This document shows, in pieces, positions 8,211-15,289 of a stretch of 21,221 nt of DNA. How positions within the stretch are numbered: the stretch's first letter is position 1; each line of letters begins with the position of its first letter. The notes beneath the pieces were generated by a model. The model was given only the letters and a program-made list of their open reading frames with translations, ran no database searches and was not told the origin of the DNA. This stretch comes from Bacteroidales bacterium UBA2198 (GTDB lineage Bacteria > Bacteroidota > Bacteroidia > Bacteroidales > VadinHA17), in assembly GCA_002328625.1 (NCBI GenBank), contig DCVC01000103.1, positions 1,731-22,951 of the forward strand, in the 5' to 3' direction. Made by a program: the position numbers and the translations under genes.

Positions 8211-11200
8211 TCCTGTAACACCCATTTCACAGCGTCTCCAATAACAATTCTACCTGTTGAAAGATTTGTAAGTTCCACTTTTACAGTATCAGGAGTGAGG
8301 TAATATCTTCCAAGGTTATTCCACCCGTTTTCCGCATTTTCATAATCGACTGTGATCTCATCAACACCTTCATCATGGTACACCTTATAATGCATGTCCT
8401 TGTAGGGACTGTTTCCCCTCGGTTCAGGAGGGGGGGGAACTCCCTGAGCACCGCCGCCTTCTCTGCGTATTGTCATCCTGTCGCCTGTCTTGCCTATATA
8501 GGTATAAATATCATAATATCCCGGTTTGTCAATAACAGCCGACCAGGTTATGACCTTATCTCCGGTACCTCCCCTTGTATAAACCGATGACCTTGTGTAT
8601 TTCCCGTAATATGAAGAGAGTACAACCGGCTGCCAGTACTCAGATACATTCATCATGCGTATCTGCTCATAAGTTTCTCCGTTCCGGTTCTTTATTCCCA
8701 GGAGTTTCTTCAGCGGGCTGATTGTATTCTGACTACTTGCCCTGAAACCGGGATCTTCATTATCCACAATGGTTTCACCAGGTTCGCTGAACAGGGGAAA
8801 TGATGTCAGAATCTCTTCACCTGAGAACTCTTTTATCCGGCCTTTTGTTTTTATTATTTCCTCAATAGGCATGTTTATCTCTCCAGGTATATTCCTTGCG
8901 AAAATAGTATTAACAAGCATTGCTCTTGGCTGGGCATCAAGGACAATTCCAATCTTCCTGGCTTCACCAGGTCCTAAAAATATAATTTTTGAGATATCTG
9001 AAGCTTCCATTCCACGGCCTTGCATTGAGATAGTAATACCTCCGCCTCCCGGTCCTCCCTGAATCGTTGTCATCTGCCCTCTCTGATCCGGTCCACCCTG
9101 CCCGCCGGTACGGAAAGAGACATTAAACAATCCGGCAACAGGTTCAGGATTTGATGCTGTAAATGTTACCTGGTACCTTGACCTGTCGCCAACTATTATC
9201 TCAGAAACCTGGAGATTTTTGAAAAGAAAGCCAGGTTGCTCCTTCTTATTGAACCAGTCATTCAGATAGGGATAAAATTCAAATCCGAATCTCTCTCTTA
9301 TATCCGAATTCATCTGGATTATGTCAATGCTTTGAAATTTGTTTTTATCGAGAAAGTGAGAAAACCATTCCTTAAATTCCTCAATACCGGCCCTGGCCCT
9401 GAAAAGATTAAAAAGATAATCTCCTTTTACAGTCAGAACATTTCTTATTGTATCTCCTGCCGGATTTTTTGCCAGCAGATCTTTAAAGCTCATTTCCCTG
9501 AGGGCCAGGTTAGCTTTGTCATTTGCGGAGAGGCTTCCGAACATCGACATGAAACCTCCACCCGGGCCGGGTGCTGTGACTTTTTGAAGGTGGGATTCGA
9601 AAACGGCATTTATTACCGGATAATCAGAAGAGTAAAAATTGTTCCTGAAGAAATAGAAGCTTGGACCCAGGCGATATCTGGTAGGTTCATTATATGCTAC
9701 CCCATTGACATACCTGAAGTTCTCTCCACTTATGAAGGTATTTCTAATGAAATCATGAAACAATCTCACTTGCAACTCTTTATCAGTAATAACCTGATTG
9801 GTCCGCGCCATTCTTTTCTTCTGCCTGGAGAATCTTTTATCAAATCCTGCATTCTGAAGTGTTGATAATTTTTCAGGAAGAAGGACCATTGAAGGTTGCA
9901 GTTCTGCCCTGGTTTGTGTACTCATTTTTGGCAGGGAATAAAACTGAACCGGTACCTCTGCCAGGCTTAGTGTTTTAAACGGATATGGTGTGGAGAAATT
10001 TGTTTCCAGTTCTCTCATTATACCTGATACAAGCAGACCCAGGGTGTCTTTCAGCTCCGCAAGATCCTTTTTATAATAGTCATGTCCAGGATAATAATAA
10101 CTTAAATACTTTACAGAGTCAACAATAAGACTATCTGTAAGATAATTGCCTATTGCCAGAGTAATACCTGTAAGGGGTGATTCTGACCTGAAAACATACT
10201 CACCATTTACTTTTCTCAATATACCCTGAGATACAGCAGTCAGGTTGTCCCTTGTTCTTACACTAAGAGAGTAGTTTGTAAAATCAATCTTGAGTCTTGC
10301 AGGATTTGAGGGATAATAGTTTAATCCCGCAACCGGGTACCAGTGTGCTTCAGGAGTAAGCAGGACATAGTTTCCCTTAAGAAAAGACTGTCTTTTCTTC
10401 ACATTGAGCATCTCAATCCTGTATGGATTCTCTTTTACGCTTCCTGTGTAATCAGGATAGCAAAATGATTCATTGATTGATCCTGAATATGTAATAATCA
10501 AACTATCAGTCTGGGAGGGTTTAAGCAGCCTGCCTGCCTCAATTTCCAATATATTGAATACCCTCTTGTATGAAAGCTCTTTGCTTCCTGATGCAACTTT
10601 AATTACTGTAAGCGACGGATTGAGGGAGAACAAATAAGTGCCAAGATCATTTTTTGTATTGTTGATTATTTTCATTTCCGCTGCTGCATCAAATGATTCC
10701 CCTTTATGGGTAAATGATATGGAAGCATCAGTCACTGCCGGGAAGCTTTTATTTTCATACTGCCTGTTGGTTTCAATAACAAGTTGCTTATCCTTAAGCT
10801 CGTTTCTGTAGAAGGACCATATTTTTATCCCACTTATTACAGAGCCGGCAAGGAAAATAATTAGGAAGCTTACTGTCAGGCTTCTATGAATTCTTGACTG
10901 AGGCAACCGCTTGAACAGTAAGATTGTCAGCATAACAAATGCAAGACCCAGCAGAAAGTAAAAAAGCCTCTGGTTAATAATGAAACCGGGATTGTCAAAC
11001 CCGACAATATCAGATTTAAAGACAGGAAGTCCGAATGCCATATAATCAAAAATAGATCCTGCCCTGTAATATAACCAGAACATGTTCAATGCAGCATAAC
11101 CAAGAAGCAGCATAAAGGTTAAGGCCTGGTTCCTTATTAAAGACATCATCATAAAAGCCAGTCCAAGACTGTAAACCAGAGTTGGAACACACAGGATTAA

Positions 11201-11650
11201 CAGATAGTAAAAGTATGCTGCAATGTCGATTGACATCCTCCTGGAAATAATATTCATTAGCAGTCCGATGCAAAGAATGAGAATATCAAGGCCAATAAAA
11301 AGACGAAGGATTCCCAGGGTTTTACCAATTATATATTCAAAATTGGACATTGAGCGCGTATAGAGAACTTCGTTTGTATCAAGTTTTTTATCTCTTTTAA
11401 GAAAATCGGCAGCGAGGAATATTACAATGAGTGCCTGGCCGATATTTAAAAGATAAAGGTTTACCAGAGGCAATGATGCCGGAATGGCTATCATATCCCA
11501 TGATTCGTCTCCGACAGGTGAGAATAAACCAATATTCATGAAAGTGAAAATTACCAGCGCACCAATCGAGAATAACCTGAAAAACCAGCTTCTCCTTAAT
11601 GTCTTTGCTTCATAATGTGATACAGATCTTATATTGTGAAGAAACGTCAT
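8207..11650 (-). CDS. ABC-2-type permease fused to a degenerate M1-peptidase-like domain and a golvesin-like C-terminal domain
   Basis: Large membrane protein of 1147 aa. The N-terminal part holds about seven hydrophobic segments (about 24-46, 58-80, 109-135, 144-168, 174-194, 228-246, 257-276) typical of an ABC-2 permease; the last would anchor the rest outside the inner membrane. Residues about 290-800 follow the layout of Bacteroidota ABC permease/M1 aminopeptidase fusions: a beta-rich M1 N-domain (WYPVAG, ITLAIGNY), a central region with TPYPFKTLSLAEVP, then helices ending in YPYLNDWF. The HEXXH-plus-E zinc site is absent, so it is probably not a working peptidase. The C-terminal segment (about 1003-1147: YWQPVVLSSYYGKY, WSAVIDKPGYYDIYTYIG, WNNLGRYYL, GDAVKWV) matches the pattern of golvesin/Xly-type carbohydrate-binding-like domains. 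Glycine-rich stretches lie near 694-700 and 849-880. Its ATPase partner is encoded 16 bases upstream. The transported substrate is unknown. Confidence 0.88.
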   Translation of the reverse strand: MTFLHNIRSVSHYEAKTLRRSWFFRLFSIGALVIFTFMNIGLFSPVGDESWDMIAIPASLPLVNLYLLNIGQALIVIFLAADFLKRDKKLDTNEVLYTRSMSNFEYIIGKTLGILRLFIGLDILILCIGLLMNIISRRMSIDIAAYFYYLLILCVPTLVYSLGLAFMMMSLIRNQALTFMLLLGYAALNMFWLYYRAGSIFDYMAFGLPVFKSDIVGFDNPGFIINQRLFYFLLGLAFVMLTILLFKRLPQSRIHRSLTVSFLIIFLAGSVISGIKIWSFYRNELKDKQLVIETNRQYENKSFPAVTDASISFTHKGESFDAAAEMKIINNTKNDLGTYLFSLNPSLTVIKVASGSKELSYKRVFNILEIEAGRLLKPSQTDSLIITYSGSINESFCYPDYTGSVKENPYRIEMLNVKKRQSFLKGNYVLLTPEAHWYPVAGLNYYPSNPARLKIDFTNYSLSVRTRDNLTAVSQGILRKVNGEYVFRSESPLTGITLAIGNYLTDSLIVDSVKYLSYYYPGHDYYKKDLAELKDTLGLLVSGIMRELETNFSTPYPFKTLSLAEVPVQFYSLPKMSTQTRAELQPSMVLLPEKLSTLQNAGFDKRFSRQKKRMARTNQVITDKELQVRLFHDFIRNTFISGENFRYVNGVAYNEPTRYRLGPSFYFFRNNFYSSDYPVINAVFESHLQKVTAPGPGGGFMSMFGSLSANDKANLALREMSFKDLLAKNPAGDTIRNVLTVKGDYLFNLFRARAGIEEFKEWFSHFLDKNKFQSIDIIQMNSDIRERFGFEFYPYLNDWFNKKEQPGFLFKNLQVSEIIVGDRSRYQVTFTASNPEPVAGLFNVSFRTGGQGGPDQRGQMTTIQGGPGGGGITISMQGRGMEASDISKIIFLGPGEARKIGIVLDAQPRAMLVNTIFARNIPGEINMPIEEIIKTKGRIKEFSGEEILTSFPLFSEPGETIVDNEDPGFRASSQNTISPLKKLLGIKNRNGETYEQIRMMNVSEYWQPVVLSSYYGKYTRSSVYTRGGTGDKVITWSAVIDKPGYYDIYTYIGKTGDRMTIRREGGGAQGVPPPPEPRGNSPYKDMHYKVYHDEGVDEITVDYENAENGWNNLGRYYLTPDTVKVELTNLSTGRIVIGDAVKWVLQD

Positions 11651-11666
11651 TGTTGTTAATTGTCAG

Positions 11667-12560
11667 TTAATCAATAATTTCAGTGTGAAGTTTATGCTCC
11701 ATGAAATATACATAGGCATGTTCTATATTTGGGATCACACTGACTGAATTATATTCGGGCAGATCGTCCGAAACGATCTGAACCTCCCAGCCTGTTTCAA
11801 CCGGAATAGTAGAAATAACATTATAGCGATCCTTAACCCTCTCATATTCATATTGCGTCAGAGAGAGTTTAAAAACATGACCTTCCGCATGTCTGATCAG
11901 ATTCTCCGGTGACCCTGAGAATACCACCTCACCACGGTTCAGAAGAGCCATCCCCTGGCAGGTTGATGAAATGTCACCGACAATATGCGTTGAAAGGATT
12001 ATTGTTACATCGTGCTGGCTGAGTTGTGAAAGAATATTTCTGAACCTTATTCTTTCATCAGGATCAAGACCGGTTGTCGGTTCATCAACAACAATGATCC
12101 TGGGATGTCCGATCAGAGCCTGTGCGATTCCAAGCCTTCTTTTCATGCCACCCGACAGTTTGTTGGCCTGTCGGTCACGTACTTCCAGAAGCCCTACCTG
12201 ATCAAGCAACCTGTCAACTTCTGTTAGCCTCTTTTTTTTGTTTTTCAGTCCGGCAAGAGCGCCAGAGTAATCAAGAAACTCCCAGGTCTTAAGTGAAGTG
12301 AAAAACCTGAAATCCTGAGGCAGATATCCCAGCATGCTCCGCAATTCTTTCCTGTGTTTCTGAATATCCTTGCCGTCAATAAGCACAATGCCCGATGTAG
12401 GTTTCATCAGTGTAACGATTATCCTCATCAGGCTTGATTTACCTGCTCCGTTTGGACCAAGCAGACCGAACATTCCTGTTCCAAACTCAAGGTTTATTTC
12501 TTTCAGTGCATGATTACCATTAGGATATATTTTATTAAGTCCATGAATCTCAATTTTCAT
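11667..12560 (-). CDS. ABC transporter ATP-binding protein
   Basis: Cytoplasmic ATPase subunit of 297 aa that should power the permease encoded 16 bases downstream. All nucleotide-binding motifs are present and intact: Walker A GPNGAGKSS (35-43), Q-loop glutamine in YLPQDF (Q82), signature LSGGMKRRLGIAQAL (135-149), Walker B IIVVDEPTTGLDP (155-167) with the catalytic glutamate E160, and H-loop histidine in LSTHIVGD (H192). The C-terminal tail (about 215-297) is the accessory region typical of the CcmA/NatA-like group that works with ABC-2 permeases. The ATG at 12560 directly precedes KIEIHGLNKIYPNG, the expected first strand. It is the first gene on this strand and is divergent from the lpx operon. 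Direction of transport is inferred as export from the ABC-2 partner. Confidence 0.94.
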   Translation of the reverse strand: MKIEIHGLNKIYPNGNHALKEINLEFGTGMFGLLGPNGAGKSSLMRIIVTLMKPTSGIVLIDGKDIQKHRKELRSMLGYLPQDFRFFTSLKTWEFLDYSGALAGLKNKKKRLTEVDRLLDQVGLLEVRDRQANKLSGGMKRRLGIAQALIGHPRIIVVDEPTTGLDPDERIRFRNILSQLSQHDVTIILSTHIVGDISSTCQGMALLNRGEVVFSGSPENLIRHAEGHVFKLSLTQYEYERVKDRYNVISTIPVETGWEVQIVSDDLPEYNSVSVIPNIEHAYVYFMEHKLHTEIID

Positions 12561-12834
12561 AAAGCTGATTTGTGTCCGGGAACAAGTATTATGTATTTGA
12601 CTCTATAAAGACGTAAGATATTTCAGATGTGGCAAAAAATTTATATGTTCTATAACACAAAACTGATGGTATTTCATATCCGATGTGCCATTACACCATT
12701 GCACCTTTGTTCCTTATTAATACAAAGTAACACAAAGAATCCCTTTAAGTCAATCTGATCAGGGATAATTATTCTTTCATTTTCTGATTTTATTTAAGTA
12801 CCTAATTATTATATCACAAAGCAAAACAAATTCC
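12561..12834. other. Divergent intergenic region between the ABC operon and the HD/lpx operon
   Basis: About 280-300 AT-rich bases separate two divergent operons and should hold both promoters. I see a plus-strand -7 match at its right end (12835-12842) but no convincing Bacteroidota promoter for the minus-strand ABC genes. Short AT palindromes such as GATAATTATT near 12765 are expected by chance at this composition. I find no coding frame, RNA-like structure or terminator that I would support. Confidence 0.5.
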
Positions 12835-12842
12835 TATTTTTG
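12835..12842 (+). promoter_or_regulatory. Candidate -7 promoter element of the HD/lpx operon
   Basis: TATTTTTG is a full match to the Bacteroidota -7 consensus TAnnTTTG. No TTG is seen at the usual -33 distance. The motif overlaps the TTG at 12840 that could otherwise be taken as the start codon of the HD gene, so transcription would begin near 12847-12850. This favours the GTG at 12861 as the start, with a leader of about a dozen bases. Confidence 0.45.
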
Positions 12843-12860
12843 CTAATTAAAATCAACCAG

Positions 12861-14114
12861 GTGGTTTATAGGAGAAATAAGTTAAAGATTATTAATGATC
12901 CTGTTTACGGATTTATCAGTATACCTGGCGAGCTAGTATTTGACCTTATTGAACATAGTTGGTTTCAACGGCTTCGAAACATTAAACAACTTGGACTTAC
13001 CAGTTTTGTATATCCGGGAGCAAATCACAGCAGGTTCCAGCATTGCCTGGGAGCTCTGCACCTGATGGACATGGCTGTCAGGACACTCAGAAGCAAGGGA
13101 GTTGAGATCACTTCTGATGAGGAGGAAGCAGCATATATTGCAATTCTTCTGCACGATATCGGGCATGGGCCCTTTTCTCATGCATTGGAAAACTCTTTAA
13201 TTCAGGGTATAGCTCACGAAGATCTCTCTCTCCTTTTAATGCGCATGATGAATGAAGCCTTTGGCAAAAGGCTGGACCTGGCAATTGAAATTTTCCTGGG
13301 TAACTATAAAAGAAAATTTCTGCATGAGCTGGTATCCGGTCAGATGGATATGGACAGGCTTGATTATCTCAGGAGAGATTGTTTTTTCACTGGGGTCATT
13401 GAGGGATCAGTTGGTTCCGACAGGATAATCAGGATGTTAAATGTGGTGGACGACTCACTGACTATTGAAGAAAAAGGTATCTATTCACTGGAAAAATTTC
13501 TGATAGCGCGCAGGTTAATGTACTGGCAGGTATATATGCATAAAACAGTGCTTTCGTCCGAAAGCCTTCTGGTTAAGATACTTAAGCGTGCAAAGGAGCT
13601 GGCTTCGGAAGGTTCGGATCTTTATGCCACTCCTGCCCTCAGTTTTTTCCTTTATAACAATTTTGATCTTGACGATCTTCAAGGAAAAGGAACCTTTTCT
13701 CCACGTCATATAGCAACCAATTTTACAAGGATGGATGATACTGATATTCTGGTTTCAGCAAAATATTGGGTTGACCACTCTGACAGGGTTCTGTCTGATT
13801 TGTCGAGACGATTGCTTCAGCGGGACCTTCTTGCAATTGAGATCCAGAATGAACCTTTTCCTATAAGTAAAATTGAAAAACTCAGGAGTCTGGCAGGAGT
13901 TTTGATGCAGGTAAGCTCTGAAGTAACAGACTATTTTGTCTTTACTGATACAATTTCCAACCTGACTTACACACCTGATGCACCTGAAATAAAAATATTG
14001 CTTAAAGACGGGACAACAGCTGATATTGCATTGGTTTCAGAGATGTTTAACCACAATAAACTGTCAGATAGAAAAAACAAATATTTCCTTTGCTATCCAA
14101 AGGAATGCAGATAA
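12861..14114 (+). CDS. HD-domain phosphohydrolase (dNTPase-like)
   Basis: Soluble HD-superfamily metal-dependent phosphohydrolase of about 417 aa. It belongs with the SAMHD1/dGTPase-like proteins (for example the E. faecalis dNTPase EF1143), so hydrolysis of (d)NTPs is plausible, though the exact substrate cannot be read. The metal site is complete: HSRFQH (H61), LLHDIGHGPFSH (H98-D99) and MDMDRLDY (D165), numbered from the GTG at 12861. The opening NDPVYGFISIPG is the family N-terminus. There is no in-frame ATG between the upstream stop (12795) and this conserved region. Available starts are TTG at 12840, which lies inside a likely promoter, and GTG at 12861; I prefer GTG. An AGGAG at 12870-12874 fits neither. 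lpxD follows after 18 bases, an arrangement recurrent in Bacteroidota. Whether the enzyme has any role in lipid A synthesis is unknown. Confidence 0.9.
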   Translation: MVYRRNKLKIINDPVYGFISIPGELVFDLIEHSWFQRLRNIKQLGLTSFVYPGANHSRFQHCLGALHLMDMAVRTLRSKGVEITSDEEEAAYIAILLHDIGHGPFSHALENSLIQGIAHEDLSLLLMRMMNEAFGKRLDLAIEIFLGNYKRKFLHELVSGQMDMDRLDYLRRDCFFTGVIEGSVGSDRIIRMLNVVDDSLTIEEKGIYSLEKFLIARRLMYWQVYMHKTVLSSESLLVKILKRAKELASEGSDLYATPALSFFLYNNFDLDDLQGKGTFSPRHIATNFTRMDDTDILVSAKYWVDHSDRVLSDLSRRLLQRDLLAIEIQNEPFPISKIEKLRSLAGVLMQVSSEVTDYFVFTDTISNLTYTPDAPEIKILLKDGTTADIALVSEMFNHNKLSDRKNKYFLCYPKECR

Positions 14115-14132
14115 ATTAAAAAATTAATTATC

Positions 14133-15185
14133 ATGGAATTCAACGCAAAAACAATAGCAGGATTTCTAAAAGGAGAAATAATAGGTGATCCGGATGTTAT
14201 TGTAAACAGTTTTGCAAAGATTGAAGAGGGGCATCCGGGAGCCCTGTCATTTCTTGCGAATCCGAAATATGAACATTATTTATACACCACAAAGGCAACA
14301 GTAGTGCTCGTGAATAAAAGCTTCATTCCAGCCGGAAAGGTTGAAGCGACCCTGATAAAAGTTGAAAATGCCTATGATGCACTGGCTTCGCTTTTACACC
14401 TTGTCGATCAGGCCCGGACCAGAAAAAAGGGAATTCATTCTACTGCAATAATCGAGAACTCGGCCTCAACAGGCAAGGATGTTTATATTGGTCCCTATAC
14501 CTATATCGGAGAAAAATGCCAGATAGGGGATGGATGCACTTTTTATCCCCATGTTTTCATTGGTGATAATACTTCGGTTGGTAAAAACTCTGTATTACAT
14601 CCTGGTGTTAAGATCTATCATGATTGTATTATTGGAGAAAACTGTATTATTCATGCAGGGACCATTATAGGTTCAGATGGTTTTGGCTTTGCACCACAGT
14701 CGGAAAGTGAATTCATGAAAATTCCGCAGATAGGCAATGTAGTTATTGAGAATAATGTTGAGATAGGAGCAAATGTCGCTATTGACCGTGCAACTATGGG
14801 TTCGACTGTTATAAGGAGAGGAGTGAAGTTAGATAATCTTATACAGGTGGGTCATAATGTTGAGATTGGCGAAAATACTGTTATGGCAGGTCAGACAGGT
14901 ATTGCCGGTTCAACAAAGGTTGGAAAGAACTGCATGTTTGCAGGTCAGGTAGGTATTGCCGGACATCTGAAAATTGCTGATGGGACCAAGATCGGAGCAC
15001 AATCAGGTGTTCCCGGGGATGTCAGGAAGGAAAATTCCGTATTACTTGGCTACCCAGCCATCGAACACAGGGATTTTGCCCGTTCGGCGGCGATCTTCAG
15101 AAAATTGCCAGAGTTGAAAACAAAAGTTGATGACCTGGATAAGAAGATAGAATTGATTACAAAACAGCAGGAAGGCAAAATTTAA
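14133..15185 (+). CDS. lpxD: UDP-3-O-(3-hydroxyacyl)glucosamine N-acyltransferase LpxD
   Basis: Catalyses the third step of lipid A synthesis: transfer of a 3-hydroxyacyl chain from acyl carrier protein to the 2-amino group of UDP-3-O-acylglucosamine, in the cytoplasm. The 350-aa product has the usual length. It has the N-terminal uridine-binding domain (about 1-97, with GALSFLANPKY), then a left-handed beta helix of hexapeptide repeats (about 103-295), and a C-terminal helix (about 312-345) that includes FRKLPELKTKVDDLDKKIE. The catalytic histidine is H241 in QVGHNVEIGEN, equivalent to E. coli H239. The ATG at 14133 is 18 bases after the HD gene and 104 bases precede lpxC-fabZ. The order lpxD, lpxC-fabZ, lpxA supports the assignment. 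Confidence 0.97.
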   Translation: MEFNAKTIAGFLKGEIIGDPDVIVNSFAKIEEGHPGALSFLANPKYEHYLYTTKATVVLVNKSFIPAGKVEATLIKVENAYDALASLLHLVDQARTRKKGIHSTAIIENSASTGKDVYIGPYTYIGEKCQIGDGCTFYPHVFIGDNTSVGKNSVLHPGVKIYHDCIIGENCIIHAGTIIGSDGFGFAPQSESEFMKIPQIGNVVIENNVEIGANVAIDRATMGSTVIRRGVKLDNLIQVGHNVEIGENTVMAGQTGIAGSTKVGKNCMFAGQVGIAGHLKIADGTKIGAQSGVPGDVRKENSVLLGYPAIEHRDFARSAAIFRKLPELKTKVDDLDKKIELITKQQEGKI

Positions 15186-15227
15186 GGTTCAAATATAAGA
15201 TTTACAGGGTTGTTAATACATAATTAA

Positions 15228-15258
15228 TTGGAATGTTCATTTTTTTTTAATTTTTTTG
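15228..15258 (+). promoter_or_regulatory. Weak internal promoter candidate before lpxC-fabZ
   Basis: In the 104-base gap between lpxD and lpxC-fabZ, TTG (15228-15230), a 20-base spacer and TTTTTTTG (15251-15258) match the Bacteroidota pattern except for one base of the -7 box (T for A). The leader to the ATG at 15290 would be about 25-28 bases. The gap also holds two T-tracts, nine T at 15240-15248 and seven at 15251-15257. It is the widest gap in the operon. Confidence 0.3.
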
Positions 15259-15289
15259 TACCCGAAATCTGAAAACAGTTTAAGACTTA

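Noticed and set aside
9740..9770. Possible zinc motif in the M1-like region (RLFHDFIRN)
   Set aside because: It has one histidine followed by aspartate and does not fit HEXXH; no second histidine lies at the required spacing.
9236..9865. 209-aa plus-strand open frame
   Set aside because: It lies wholly inside the ABC permease gene on the other strand. The product has no family features, and the permease frame is continuous here.
12870..12874. AGGAG as a Shine-Dalgarno site for the HD gene
   Set aside because: It lies downstream of both usable start codons, and the only in-frame candidate after it (ATT 12888) is a very rare start at poor spacing.
15240..15258. T-tracts as an intrinsic terminator after lpxD
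   Set aside because: No GC-rich stem precedes the T-tracts; the upstream bases are AT-rich and do not pair stably.
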